A stretch of DNA of 64,000 bases from positions 73,287,934-73,351,933 of the forward strand of contig NC_066313.1 of NCBI RefSeq assembly GCF_022539315.1, given 5' to 3'. How positions within the stretch are numbered: the first letter of the stretch is position 1; every line of letters begins with the position of its first letter. Made by a program: the position numbers and the translations under genes. The notes below the pieces were generated by a model. It searched no databases and was not told where the DNA came from. It worked only from the letters and a program-made list of their open reading frames with translations. Shown here one piece after another: positions 11,954-26,400 of this stretch. Origin of the DNA: Serinus canaria. Taxonomy: Eukaryota > Chordata > Aves > Passeriformes > Fringillidae.

Positions 11954-13680
11954 CCACATTCCTTCAAAGATAAGAAAGTATTTGGCATTAGAGAAAACTT
12001 ACTGCCTGAGCTCTGTGCTTGCAAAATTGACATGCTCAGAAATATATCTATCACCCACAATTTGTTCTTTTTTTTATTTAAAATGCATAGTATGTCTGTT
12101 TTGGGATTACTTTCTTGAAATATGGGTCCCCAAAAATGGAGTTTAGGAAACATTTAGGGGGTAAATGTCATATCAATGCAGAAATCCTTTCCATAAAATT
12201 TTATCCTAGATATTGCTTGTGAACATAGTAAGTACATATTCAGAAGACATATTCCAGTGTGTATGGGCAAAGTTGTTCCTGTAAGAGAAAGCATAAGTGT
12301 GTGTAATGCTTTGCATTCTTTATATGCTGAGAATCCCCCTAACATCTGTTTTGAGCTTTTTAATGCAAATTATAACACCTGCGTAAATTAAGATGGCTCT
12401 AGCCTCACTCAGTAATACTGCAAATTATTTGTTCACTCCTCTTAGAATTGCAACAGCTTCACTGAATGTGTTATCTATTTTTCAAGGCCCTGCACAAACT
12501 TTTAAAAGTGAATTTGTGCACTCTTGAAGGTGATGCAACTGTGTGCACGAAGGATATGCCATAAAAGATGCCATTATCCTTCAAAGTTAGATGTATTTTC
12601 TTGTCATAGGAAAAAGAGATATGTGGCATTTTTAATATGTTGTTCAATTCCAGCGATTTTATGGAGCATTGCAACTGTTTCAGTGCAGTGCTATTTCATT
12701 CTGAAATACTGTTTTCTTCTTTATAAATACCCCATTAATGTCCTTTCCACTGCCACCCTCTTTTCTGGACCAGTCATAATTAGACCTCTCCTATATGGAA
12801 GGATTGCAACTATTATTGAGATATTTATGTCTTTAAAAGCTATTTCTCTTTTTCTTAATCAAACATTTAAACTTCCTACTTTTACATGCAGTATTTGAGC
12901 AAAAATAGGGGAGTAACAGCTTTATTTTAAAAGTTTTCTTTTAAAAGTGTTCTTTTCCCGAATTTGAACTTAAGCAACCTCACCTGAAAAGCAGATCAGA
13001 AACATAAACCCTGAAATGAAAGTCATTACTTAAGCAGCTCAGGGTATAAGGCAAAACTGAAGAATAAAAGACATTGTTTCTGTTTTGATCACTGGACACT
13101 AACTTAAATTTTAGAGACATGGTGTAATACTATGCAAAGTTCATGTAGCAAAAAATTGCTTTTAATTTGGTTAATGGGATCATGTATTTTTCAGTTTCTA
13201 TTAAAAGAAAAAGGTAGGATCAAAAATATAACTGCTTTTGATTTTTATTTCAAATAAGACTATAAAGCCTGTGGTAAAGCACTGTTGGTACAAAGGAAAA
13301 TTTAAAAATAAAGATAATAAATTGTTTCTTAAGACAGAAAGATATTTAAATGAAAGGAAGGACAACAAGGCAATTTTTGAATCTTGGTTTTGGAGAAAAA
13401 TCAATGAGTTGGCTTAGGTCAGGGCCACATTACATATAGGCCAATGATCTGCATGAAAGAGTATGCAATGAGTTGGATATTTGCTAATAACAGTCTTTAA
13501 GGTTTTTTTACTTAATTAGCACGATTTGGCAATTAAAATCCAGAGCTATGCAGATGCCGACACCCTTGCCCTGAGCAGCATGATGCCTATGAAATTCAAC
13601 CAAATATAATGTTCATGGGTGAAAATAACTGAAAATAATTGATCTTTTGTGGGTTTGTAATGTAGGGTTTTGTGGGCTTG
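11954..13680. other. Single-copy DNA, no gene seen
   Basis: The longest frame (12524-12898 forward, 124 codons) encodes a hydrophobic, Ile/Leu/Phe-rich peptide. That is expected of T-rich DNA read in frame, and I recognise no family. No splice-site-bounded exon stands out. Confidence 0.5.
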
Positions 13681-13698
13681 TTTTTTTTTTTTTTTTTT
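13681..13698. repeat. T18 homopolymer run
   Basis: Eighteen consecutive T. On the reverse strand there is no AATAAA at polyadenylation distance, so it does not look like a retroposition tail. Confidence 0.9.
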
Positions 13699-16600
13699 AT
13701 CTGAAAGAAGAGAAGCCATGAAAGGATAGAGAGAATGGCTTTTTGAGGGAAAAAGCTTTCTTGTGTGACTTTTCTGCTTGATGTTACTTGTGCTGTTTGT
13801 GACAGTTTAGCTAAAAAAAAAAAAACCACAGAGGATTTTCTCAAACAAGAGAATAAATTTTTAAAAAAGGCAGAAAGTGATAAAGTCGTAACAATGACAT
13901 TTCGATTGAAATAATGTTACTCTCTTGCTTCATTATGTCTTATAACTTTGATCCTATGTTTTTAAGGCAAATGATGCTGTGACTGAAACAATTGTCTTCA
14001 AAGATGTATGTAAAATAAAAAATATCACCCAGGAATGCCTTAGTCTAAGGAGGAGTTACTATATGCCTAAACAACAATTAAAAAAAAAAAAAGAAAAAAA
14101 AAAGGACGGAAAACCAAACCAAGACTCCTTTCCCATTATTAAAGCAGTCATAGCTATGGAAAATGACAGGGAGAAAAATGAATAATTTATATTCTTGAGT
14201 GGGAAGTGGAGCTGTTACCCTACCAAAAGAACAAGAAACCCTTTGGTAAATTTGATGAGGACATGGTGAAGTCTACAGAAGAAGGCACAGATGACAGTTT
14301 GCCACAGACTGTCCTCAGATCCTGCATTCGCTGATATGAGTGGTTTTGATTTCTGTGAATTTATGCATGACCCACTTCCCAACACTTGTTTCCACATCGG
14401 GAAAGAAGAAATAGGTTGAATAAAGAGCATGTGTCTGGTTTTACAAATAAGAATTTCTGACTTGATATCTATTACCTTTTTAGTTGAAAAAGCAAAAGTA
14501 AAGTCGTAATAAAATCCTAAGCTTCAGGGAAATAATCCATCACCTACAGAGGCCAGGAAGGAATTTTCCCTTTGCTCAGAGAATATTGCCTTGGGTACAC
14601 CAGGCATACTTCATCTTGCTCAAGAGCATGAAGCATTTCATCATTGCCCATGGCAGGCAGGGCCCTGTGATAGACCAGTTGTCTGATCCAGTCTGACAAA
14701 TGCTGTGTTCTGGGTTTAATTTATTCAGGTTTAAAGTTTGCTTATGAGGCTGATAGGGGCATAGCAACTAGAGAGACAATATTGTTCAACTTGTCCTGGA
14801 GAAACAGTTACAGTTTCAGAACACACAGACTCTAATTAGAGTAAATTACTCCTGATGGAATAAGCAATCTGAGAAAAGGAGGAAGAAAAAGTGAGTGTAA
14901 TTTCTAATGCCACAGGGAGGTCTTGACTGTACAAAAGCTGTCTTTAAATCTTAGGAGCTTTGCTTTGAAGCAATAGCTGATAGTGCAAGGCAAGAAATAA
15001 GCCTGATTAACATTTTATTAGTAACTTTAACCACAAAAAATGGACTTTCAACAATAGCCAAGACTTATCATCTTCAACTGAACTTGACATTTATTTAAGA
15101 AAAAAAAAGTAAATTGAAGCCATTAAAGTGCCATTAAATAGATTAGGATGTTCATTCTGTACGTTGCTTATCATTTTTTCATTTAAAAAAATATGTTTGG
15201 AGATTGCCAGATCTAATTAAAGGAGAGGGGTATCCAGTGGCTTAAACAGATTGTGACACATTTCTATCTATGTTATTCACCAGTTAATATTAATTCATAT
15301 CCCAACAATCTCTGCTGCACCTGAACACAGCAAATCAATCAGCAATATCTACAATGAAAAGGCTGGGAGAGATGTCTTAGGTTTATTGCAAACAATTTAC
15401 ATCTGTAACCTTAAGGCCTTTTTCCATAGAATTGATCTGAATTCATTGCACTGGATGAGGCAGAAATTATGATTTTTTTTTCTGCCTACAGAATAATTCA
15501 ATGTAAGGTTTGGATGGGCCACATCTTTATCTATTTGGATTCTCGTGGTACCAGTACAGCACATAACTGTGAATGGGTTTTTGGAAGGAACGAGGTTTTC
15601 TTGTTGTAGTTGATTTAGATTTTGGTTTTCATATTTTTAATAAGCAATTGGTCTGCTATTTGGACTTTTTGTTGTTGTTTAATATCTTTTAGCTTAATTT
15701 TGCGTGGAACACAGAAGACAATAAGGGAAGTGACACAACAGTGAAGAGAAACAGTAAGTGTAAGTGGAAGAGAATAATCCCCTCTAAACCTGTAATCAGT
15801 ATATATCCAAAGGCATGCACTTCATGTCAGCATACTGCTTAGTTTTAGACATGGGTTTTCAGACATTTGAGAAAGCAATGAAAGATTTAGAGAGGCAAAC
15901 TTTAAGGATATATTTTCTAGACTTTTGTACACAACTCACTGTCCTGTACTGGAAATTTTAAAAAGATAAAAAAAAAATAGGAGGTTGAAATAGGTGGAAA
16001 GGAATGGAAATAAAAAGCTGTAGAGGTGGATGAACACTAAGGTATTCATCAGTGTGAGGTTTTTTTTCCTGGGGGTTGTGTTTTTTCCTTACTGTTTACA
16101 GTTTTCTGGTAGTTTTGCTATCACATGGGGTTTGCTCTCTGTTTTTTTCAGTAGGCTGGACATGACTAGCTGATTCCCCTCAGTATTCTCAATTCCCCTG
16201 GCTGCCCATGGACTTCTCAGTTCTGTCTGGAGGAGGTGTCTGAAGGCTGAGTGGCAGGAGCAAGAAATATGTTTTGTCACTCAGTAACAAGCAGCTAAGT
16301 ACTGATAATAATGCATATTCATTCCTCTTTAATGTAGATTTCAGGCTTTATGTTTTATTTTCAGCTTTGCTTATGTGACTTAGCATATGAACTTCTCCAG
16401 GAACTTCTTTCCTAGGACTCACTGTGTTTCAGGTGTGCAGCATGCTGACTCTGTTCAAGTCCCCAGGGACTGGTTTATTTAACCTAATCCTCCCATGCTC
16501 AAATATGAGCTCTTCTAGACAGATGTTTAAATCTGTGGCTTGAAACATTTAATAGGACCTTTGAAACTTTTTATTTACCCCCAAGTATTAGAATTCCTTT

Positions 16601-18590
16601 TATTCAAAATTGGTGCCAGGGGGTTCGTAAAAACACTGACTACTTCTGTTTCAAGTCATTAATTATTCAAGTTTCCTCAATTTACTTTATATTCCAGTCT
16701 GAAGGAATTCTGACTTACCAATGAATACAGGGATCACAAAAACGCCCCAGAACTGTTGGTGTAAACCCAGTACTTTTAAGTACTCAGGATTGCAATCCAT
16801 TCAGAGAGGTGGGTGCAACTGTACCACCTTCCTCCTCCTAAAAGAATTGACCAAGCATACAGCCAGTTAACTGCTGAAATTAATTTTTTGTTGATAGTGT
16901 TTTTCAGCTCTGCATAAATGATATTCGGAAAGTGCATATGGGAATATGATCATTAGCTTGCATGTGTACAGTATGTGTATGCTGCCCTAGGGCTGGTGAA
17001 AGTTTGGTCTGAATCCCACAAGGACACTTTTAAACAAACTTTCCAACAGGTCTCCAGTCTCAATCAACATCCATTTTACTCTAATATTAAGAATTACCAG
17101 AATTAATAGGAGTTTGCTCTATTTTCATATATCCTTATTTAAAGGATTAATGTGGAGCTGGAAAGCCAATAAAATTGAGTCGTTTTAACTTGGTCACAGG
17201 CTAGAAGATTATACCTGCAGACACAGACCAGAGCTGTTTTCTCTAGTTTCAGATTTAACCTGACATATCACTGCCTTGTCAAAAATAGCATTCTAATTTG
17301 TCAATATGTGAAGTTTCATACGGTGCTATATGCAAGTGTCTGTGTGCAGACTCTAAAGGTTCAAAGGTTATTTCAATTTCTTAAGGGGAAACAAGTCATA
17401 TTCAAATGGTTATCCTCAAGTAGTGTGTTTTGCATTGTGAAACAAGGCAGTAATTCTGTATTCTGTCCTTGTCTGTCTCAGCTTGAAGGGAATAAGATTC
17501 CTCCTTCTAACATTTCTTCTCTTATCTACAGATTTTGTAAAGTATTTTTTCCTCAGTATATTTTGCCTCTTGCTGCCAGCTCAGTTATAAAAAGAAAGTC
17601 AGACTATGACTGCAAAAAGGCAAACCTGACCCAAAATCTTCAAGAATGCTGTGAGTGTTATATTACAGAATACCTGTAGCCTAACTTGAGGCTAAAACCT
17701 GGATGAGATGATAGGCACTAACTGTACCAGGGAGAAGGGAGGATACAGAATCTGCAGATAATGGCCCCTGCATTGACACTGTTTAGTGCAAAGATTCTTT
17801 TTCTCTACCCCTAGTCCATAGACCATATATCTCATTGCAGGCTAATTCACACATTTCCTTCCTGGATCTCTGTACCTTAGGGCATGGAAATGTATATCCA
17901 TTGCAAACAAAATAGATGTCTTTTGCACTATGCTACCCATAAAGGAAGAAAGTCCTCAAAAGAGAAAGCATACAGAGCAAGTTCAGCTTTAAACTGCAGC
18001 ATTTAAATGAACACCTGGTGTTATCACTGAATCAGTGATTCTCTCAATAATTTTCAGTGCTCAGACAAGAGGATTTCTATTTGGGGCTATTTGTAGATCC
18101 CTTGAATCATGAATGCTGGAAGTCTCTTACACCAGTCCTCACTTGCAGTTATTCTCTCCAGATCAGATGAGCCCTGGGGTCAAAGTCGAGTGAAAGGAAT
18201 TTTTTATTCCAACATTTCAGAAAACTAGGAGTTGGATTTGTTTCTGAGTTTGACCTTTCAGAAAAAGGAATTGGCTGTCCTCATTACTGACAGTAGGATT
18301 TTCTTAACAACATGGATGGCTGGGTCAAAAGGTGAGAGATACCGAGGCTTACAGAACATAGATGAGAATCAAATATCATCATTGGCTGCTTCTTTCTGTT
18401 CTATTGCCTTGAAAAAAGAAATCAGTCAGCAGAAAGTCTATGCAGTGCACAGAGCGACAAAATTCTGGAGCTGTTCTCTTTTTATTAACCAAGTGTGGGA
18501 AACATGAGAGAACAGGGAATCCAGAATCCCTTCATTTGCCATCTTGGACATGGTAGTGTCACCTAATCTATGCTTTAAGTAGTTAAGCCA
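13699..18590. other. Single-copy DNA, no gene seen
   Basis: About 4.9 kb of AT-rich sequence with A-rich words near 14079-14104. The largest frame (17308-17679 forward, 123 codons) has scattered cysteines but no recognisable arrangement. I see no TE family, RNA gene or convincing exon. Confidence 0.5.
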
Positions 18591-18610
18591 TTGTATTGTA
18601 TTGTATTGTT
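18591..18610. repeat. (TTGTA)n short tandem repeat, about 4 units
   Basis: Four consecutive TTGTA units, the last ending TTGTT. A short pentanucleotide microsatellite. Confidence 0.9.
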
Positions 18611-18948
18611 TGGGAGGTCCATCACATTCCCAGATTAGTTATCTTTTCAATATGTTAAAGTCAAAATATCTTTTATGTTACAGTGCAATCTAGGATTGGG
18701 ATTACCCCATAAATTTTCTGGATTGGTTTTTTGAGTAAAGCAAGTAAACCCTAAAGGCAGGTGTTAAGCTTCCTTGCATGATGAATCCTGGAGCAGTGAC
18801 CTCTAGAGCCAGGAGCAGCACGGGTGTAGCTGCACCACACTCTGGGGCAATTAACCTATGGAAAGGAGAACTTCTTTCAAAGAAAGGCATAATATCAAAG
18901 AAACACTGCTGGGTTGGTTTTGTTGTCTCTTCTACCTATAATTACACA

Positions 18949-18949
18949 A

Positions 18950-19006
<57 letters not shown>
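18949..19006. repeat. Compound (CA)n(TA)n microsatellite
   Basis: About 13 CA units (18949-18975) run directly into about 15 TA units (to about 19006). Both blocks are uninterrupted, so the locus is probably length-variable. A short forward open frame across it encodes only Thr-His then Ile-Tyr dipeptides and is not a gene. Confidence 0.97.
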
Positions 19007-19012
<6 letters not shown>

Positions 19013-20408
19013 TGAATGTTTTTTAACTCAGGCAGACACTACCTGTTAGTGCAGAGCTATGCAGATCTGCAAGGGCTGGAGTTGATTCCCCATTGTATTC
19101 TCTATATCATAACTTTGATAAAAGGTTTGGGAAAGCTTTTCTCTTGTGTTTGCCTCTCTTGGTGTTAGTAGGATCGATCTTTTTCTTGCTGTCATTGCAT
19201 TTTGGGCATTCAATGAGCAGCACTAAAAGCAGGGAGAGAAAGAGGACAGTGTCAAAGACATGAATCCTTTCCTTCCTATGCCTATGGACAGACAAGCATT
19301 CTCTTGATGAGCTGGAAGGTCTAATTACACTGGAGTACAGTGAAAAATGTACTCCACTGAGGAAGGATACTAGTCCTCTTTGGAAAAAAACGCAATAAAA
19401 TGTAAGAATTGTCCTTAACACTCTCACACAGAAAAAAAAAAAACTCATCATTTAAAACAAGTAGGAGTCCCTATACTGAAATGTCTCTTTCTTCTCCAAT
19501 CACAAGGTAACAACTGATACATTTTTCAGTGGAAGTGGAGGGTTGACAAATCCAGACAGTGGAAGTGACTAGCAGATTTCAAAGAAATCCAGCAGAAAGC
19601 CTTCTGTAACTCCTGTCAGTGAACTATAATTTTACTTTACTCAGAATCTGTTTATGAAACAATTTATTCCTGTGAACATCTGCACAAATGTGTGATAGTG
19701 AATGTGTCCTGCACAAAGAAAAAAATAGTACAAAGATTAAATAATGATAATACTAGTTCTGTATGAGTGAAGATCAAGAAACCTTCCATAAAGGCTGCTG
19801 GTATTTGCAAATTTCCACTTGCAAACCTTAACTCAGATAACAAAATGAATTATGCAATACTTAATAGAATTTTCAATTTTTAGTTTAGAATTCTCCACTT
19901 AAATAGCTGAACAACTTTTTTCTAGGTTCGTTTTTCCTGTGCCCACCTCTGTCTGTGTGCTTTTCAGTCAATGAGATATTTATATTTCTATCTTCATAAT
20001 GTTTCCTATAATCTCTGTATCTTATTTTTCTTTTCTCATAATTCATCCCAAAAGGAAGTCTTTCACTGCAGTTTAGTTGGGCTGATCAGTTATTTCTCTT
20101 CTCCTGCTGACAAATGTTATTTCTCTCCTCCTGTTGAGGAGATGCTATTTATGCTAGAGATCATTCTGCCCCCTAAACAGATATAACAAAAATCCAAGAG
20201 AGATACCAAGGCTTGATTTCTTTCATAAAAGAACATATGGGGGGATATCAGAATTCTTTCTGGTATTAATCCTAGCCTGGTATGGTGCTCCTGTGGGGAG
20301 CTTCTAACTGGCCATCAATACATCTATAAAGCCTCATATTTGGTCATGTCATTGCTGACTTATATGTGTCCAGTAAAGGTGTACCCCCTGACAGGTTGCT
20401 CTGGCTAG
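19007..20408. other. Single-copy DNA, no gene seen
   Basis: A reverse-strand frame of 114 codons (19451-19107) is Phe/Leu/Ser-rich without recognised motifs. Nothing else is supported. Confidence 0.5.
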
Positions 20409-20460
20409 AAAAAAAAAAGGAAGCAAGCAAGCAAACAAACACACAAACAAAATTTTTTTT
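20409..20460. repeat. A-rich (AAGC)n/(AAAC)n low-complexity tract
   Basis: An A10 run, then AAGC and AAAC units, ending in a T8 run. Confidence 0.85.
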
Positions 20461-23400
20461 CAAAATTTCATTATCTCCTTTGAACCAGCACTGGTATGAT
20501 CAATGACTAGACCTAGGAGTTAAAAAAAAATATTTACAGTGCCCTTAAACTACTCAAAAATGTTTAGAATGACAATTTAAAAAGTTTATTTTTTTTTTAC
20601 TATTGCTGTTTGTCCTAACAAATTATAACCTATGAAAAAGAGTAAAGTGACTCAATCTACAAGCAGTATTGAGTTTACAAGATTAGTTGACAGCAAAGAA
20701 TTTCTGCTTATTTTTTTTAAGTTTTTCTTCTTCACTATTAAAAATTGAAATGCATTTTTCTTAGAAAACAAACTTGATTCTGAAAATGTGCAGGGTCATT
20801 TATTTTCTGGGCACAGTCATTTATTCACTGGGAGAAGTAGTTTTCCAGGTGGTCACTTTTTAATCTAAGAGTGCAAAAGTAAATAAATATTTTATTAGCT
20901 TTTTTATTTGTCTATTTCACCTACAGTGTTTGTGGATATGAGGTAGAGAGTGTTGTTTGTTCAATCTTGAGAGGACAAGGCTTTGCAGGGCTCTCTTGTT
21001 GGCTGCTAATACTCAGTAGTTTCTTGAAGGAGGGACCTAAACTCTTCTTAAAGGTGCACAGTAGAGCAAAAGGCAACAAACCCAGTTGCAACACTGTAAA
21101 TTTTACTTATGCATTAGAATTTTTTTTCCCATGATGGAGGTCAGCCCCAGAAAAGGTTTTCTTGGAGGCTATGGAATCTCTGGCCTTAGAAATGTTCAAA
21201 AGAACTAAGTATTTTAAAAATTATCTCAATTGTGCAATAATAGCACCTGTATCTTCAGTTCTACAGGCAATGTTTTTAGGAGTTTGCTCTACAAGATAGA
21301 GCAGCTGGATTTCAAAGTTATAATTTTATTAGCAGAAGTGAGCTAGCAGGCTTTGTTTAGAGGTTCTCGGGAAATTAAATAGTTCATCGATTGCTGCTCA
21401 CTGACTATTTTTGGGTCACTGTAAATGAACAAACTGTACAATGTGATTAAATCATACTTTTTATGCATTATTGCCTTTCAACTTTAAGTGCTTAGTTTAT
21501 AGAAAAAGGGAGGGTTTGTTACTTGCCAGCAAAATCAGGAGTCCCAGAGCATGCTGAGCACTTTTGCACATCAGTAGCAGAAGACCTATTGCAATACAAG
21601 GCAGTCACCTTGTGAGATTTGTCTGGAGCCATCATGGCAATTCTAAAGAATTCCATAACTTTGTATGCAAAAGGAAGAGAGTGACAGTGGCAACTCTGCT
21701 CTTCATGTGAAACTGAACCGAGTTTAAGAATTGAGATGATTTCTTTTTGTGTCTTTGACTATTGCCTATTTTAAAACTGTGCTTGAAGTAACCAAGCATG
21801 GTTGGTTTTGTTGGTTTTTTTTCTGTAATGTCAATAATCCTTATCTCAATCTCCGAGACTCCACACCTGCTTGCACTGATCAAGCCTTGATGTGAGCTGG
21901 CCCCAGTGTGTTTATGCTTGTCCTGTGCAGGTTGCACTGATTCTGCATCAATACTGAGCACAGGGTGGGGCAGTGGCTGTAAAGAAGGCTTGCAAATCCT
22001 TCCTCTTCTTTCCCATGCTGTCTGTATAATCCTGATGTAAGTGGCTCAAACAGAAAAATATCAGATGCTGCAGAGGTGCCTTGCACTTTCCATTGACCGG
22101 ACCAGATAGAGGCATCTACACTGGAGACATCAGAAATGAGGAACAATAAACAGGCACTCAAGGGAAATAAATAGATAAAAGTTTAATCAACCCTAGAAGC
22201 AAATATCACTGTGTCAAGCAGCCTGTTTTGCTCCATAAAGCAAGCCAAAAACAGGTTGGAGGGAGAGGACAGAAGCAGGGAAGAATGGAATTAAAAGTAT
22301 GGGAACAAACACTACAAAGTAATATCTATCACAAGCTCCACAAAAGAATAAAAAGAATAAAATATAAGCTGGAAGAGGACTCAGATTTATATTTTACAGT
22401 GCAAGGAAATATAAGCAGACTGTAGAGCTGTTCTGTACAAAGCTCCACAGCTGTCTCATATATTTTAATCATACCTCATTTTGGAAAATATTATGTCTTA
22501 TATCCAAATAAAACGAACATGTTTTTTTAATTAGCTACAATGACTTTAATTGCATGAGAACAGAAAGAACACAAGATGACTGCTGAAATGAATCAGTCAA
22601 GTCAAATTTCACTGGTACATTGCCACCAGTGCACTTCAGTTGAAAGGAAGTCTGTAGCTAGGCAGGGGCTGCCCTAATAACACGGTTTTCATCACCAGGG
22701 CAGAAAGCCCTGCAACGTTTCAGGCAGTTATGGAGGGGAAAGAGAGCATCAAAAGAATTGGCACAAATTGTTATGTTCATGTAAAGCAGGCAGAAGCAAA
22801 AGTGGCCTTTCAGCTGCACTTAGGTTTGTGATCCTGGGAGACTGAGGTCCTGAGTGCCTGTGCCCTGAAGAGAAATTGTAAAAGGCATCCTTGAACATTT
22901 AGTCCTTAAGTGTCCTTTCATTTCAGTGAGACTCCTTTTCTTGCAATGCTCTTTATGCATTATACATCATCAGTACTATTTTTGTTTAGACACATCAGGA
23001 ATCATCCCACAGTGATTAAAAATCATTATTCCATTAAGTTTCCTGCATGGAAAAAATTAATGACTCCATGAATCATAATTAAAGCTTCCACTTCTTTCAG
23101 CAAGCAGAAAGCCAGACATTCAACAGACCTTCTTGTTATCTATTTTGGCTATTCTAATGCTTCATTTTTCATCTTGCTTTCATGCTAGCTGAGTTCTCCA
23201 TGCTTTCCCTTTATGTCTGTTTCCCTTACGTGGCTGTGAAGTTTTTTGAGCTGCAGAGTACAACTGATGAAGGAAAATATGGCTGTATGGGTGGGCAAGG
23301 TACTTTGGGTATTTTTCTAGGATTTTGCTGAGTGCAAGAGTAGGGTTTTTTGGTGGTTTTGTTATTCTATTATTATTTCATTTTATTTAATATTTAAATG

Positions 23401-26400
23401 TTAGGTTTGAAGATTTTGTGAGATTTTTGCTGTATTTTGCCAGATGAACAGGCTGATAATTCATCTTACTCTTGTCCTGTTGCTTTTCCCCAGCAGCCAG
23501 TGTTTTACCAAATACATTTATCAGCAAGGTCATAGTTATATCTGATGAAAGCATGTATGTATGAGCAGGTAACCAGCAGCCTTCAAAGTTACTGATTTAA
23601 AGTATTTGCAGGTATTCATAAGTATATCTAAATTAATTAGAGGAAGTATCAACTAAATATTAATCAAAAATTTCTTGAAAGTATTTTGAGGAAAATTAGC
23701 TGTGGTCCAATGCAGTGACATGCTTTGAAGTTCAGAGGGAAAAACATGTTTATTCAATTTTTAAAAAAGCAAAGGGATATTTGTTTTTTTCATATCAGTC
23801 TAAGACAAAGCAAAATAAATGCTAATCTGTATAATCACTTGATTTTCCACAAATCAGATATTCTTGAGAAACAAATTCTTGTAAATTGCTGGCCCTCAGC
23901 TATAACCTGTGCAGTGATCCTTTCCTCTTGAAAACTTCCTTCCTCTCCACTTTCTCTTCTGTTTACCTACTGCATCTTCCACCATTTCCTGGTAGCCCTG
24001 TGAGTCCAGCTGCCTCAGCCTTCCTTGGGGGAGTCACTGGTGAAAGACAAGCTCCAGTAATGTAACCCCCAGCATGATGAAGGCCATGACCTGCAGTTGC
24101 TAGTAAGTAATAATAGTAAAAACCCTGGAACTGATGGACCTGCCCTGCTGAGGAGGCACCAGGCTGTTACCTGCTAAAGGTCAACTAGCAATTGATATTA
24201 TTGTGGTTTTCAGTTGCATTGTAGGGCTTTTTCTTCCTCAAACATTAATTACAACACACATGTATATAATTAAAATTATTATTATGAAGTTTTTTTTACA
24301 CAAAATAATTAGCTATAATAAGGCATTGGTGATACTGGCCGAGGTGGGGTCTCTTTCTTGAAGTGTTTTTCACTGTGAATGGCAGGAATCACTCATTTAT
24401 CTCAATTATCACCTTCTTAGTGTGGTTTTTTTCCCCAGTGTAGCAGATCAAGCCTAGCAGCATTACCCTCTGCTAATTATCTACTTCTTCCTCTTTTTCT
24501 TCTTCATATATAAGACATTTGTGCAGTTTTTTCAAACTAGCAGCTGAAAGCATTCTGGGAAGATACATCCCTCTATTGAAGAGGAGAACCTCCTTCATAT
24601 GCTCTGCTGCTACAAATCCTTTTTCCACATTGATTGCAAAGAAGAAGACTGCTGAAGAACTGTGTTTTAAAGAGTGGCTCTTTCTCACCATTGTTTTAGT
24701 TGGTGGTGATGCAGGCTTTTTTCCTGCAGTACTCTAGGATGTGAATACAAATTATCTGTGGTCTTTTTCCCAGCTGCCCAGTGAATCCAGAGTAACAAAC
24801 TCACTTTGTCTAGTCAAGCAGGAATTTACAGACCTGCCTTTGTAGCACCATAGTGAGGGCTGTCTGCATCCTGGGTGATGTCCATAATTCTTCTCTGGTT
24901 GAGGAGTTTTACAGAGGCATTCAACACATCATCCATAAGTCTTAGCTCCTGAGTGACAAAGCACAAAGAAGGGTTTGATTCACTTACCATCTGACAATAC
25001 TTTTTATTGACAAGCTAAACAAGTGTTGCCAACACAGAGAAGAGATCAAACCACTCCAGTGTCTCAGCAAAGGTACAGTCTGGTCACAATACAGTTTCCT
25101 GGGATGTCTGGATTTTTTCCCGTCTCCATTGGCATCTATTACCATTTTGGTGGAAACCTGACACAAGTTTTGGCCTCTTCATCTACCTTCCTGTTTTTCT
25201 CAGGATTATTAACACTGTTTAGAGTGATATTGAGTGAAAATCTAGTCTCAGCATTTTCTATATATTTAAAAAAGAGAAATCTAAATTTATCAGAGATAAA
25301 ATCCAATAATTTATTAAGTGTGGAAGTTAGCTGCTACCACAGTCAAATATCTTTTCTATCATCTAGAGTTGCCACTAGAAGAACTTTCTTCAGCAATACC
25401 TTGAATAAATATTATGAGCTGCCAGTTACAGTTTCCTTCCTTTTGGGACACAAAAATATAGAAAAGAACTTACCATGCCTATTCCTATAAGCTGCCATTC
25501 TGAAGGGACCAATATACTATTAATTCTTTGAAACATACAACAATGGCACAAAATAAAAATTAATAGGAGGACACTGAAAGATTCCCCATCCCCTGCCTTT
25601 TCTTCCTGCCCCAGTAAAACTGAACATTTTCTAAGTTTCATCACAGCAGCTCTCAGCAGAGATGATTTCTTGCCCAAAGGCACAGGAAGATTAACCAGCT
25701 ATATCCAACTGCTCAGCCAATAACTCATCAGAAAAGGAGTCTAAAGAGCATATTGTAAGCTTCACAAATGCAATCAGTTTATCAAGGTCAGATAAGGACA
25801 AGAGCCTGAAAAGATATGATTCAGGATAAAAACTGAACAGATACTGATACTCTGCAATTAGAAACCAAATGAGGCTACCTGCTGAATCGCAGGGGTGAAA
25901 TACCACATTCTGCAAAAATTCACTGTCAATAGAATACACACAGCCTGAAATCCCTGCTGATGAGGAGAAATTAACTTTGTAGTCAAAAAATTTATTGATG
26001 CTTTCCTTTTACAACTGTACAGTGGAATTGGAGAGATTAGGAGGCAATTTGCAATGCATAAATGAAGAGCTTTTATGCACATTTTTTATCACATCAGTGA
26101 AATGACAGTATGTCTCTGACAATGACCTCTGGTATAATCATCATTAGTGATGGAGCAAGATGGCATCTGCTGAGAGGCTGACACCTGACAGGTGAAATAT
26201 ATGTATTTTTTATGAAATTGAGGGCAACATTTTAATGGCAAAAATGCTGCATAGATAAAGTCAGAAAATTAAATTGCTGTACAATCTCGAATATGTAAAA
26301 CTGGGAAAAAAGTAACCTATTGTTCAGAAGATATGAGGCAAGAAGGAAGGACATGAGAGAAGAAAATATAGAAACAAAAGAATGTGTCATGGCCAATGTG

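Noticed and set aside
12524..12898. 124-codon hydrophobic frame resembling a membrane protein
   Set aside because: The hydrophobicity follows from T-rich codons (Phe, Leu, Ile). There is no conserved topology or family match that I can see.
18778..19026. 82-codon forward frame ending in Thr-His and Ile-Tyr repeats
   Set aside because: The tail is the CA/TA microsatellite and the head has no recognisable motif.
25023..25490. 155-codon forward frame, the longest outside repeats
   Set aside because: No domain, signal peptide or splice context is recognisable. Its composition is that of AT-rich DNA, and frames this long can arise by chance in 64 kb.
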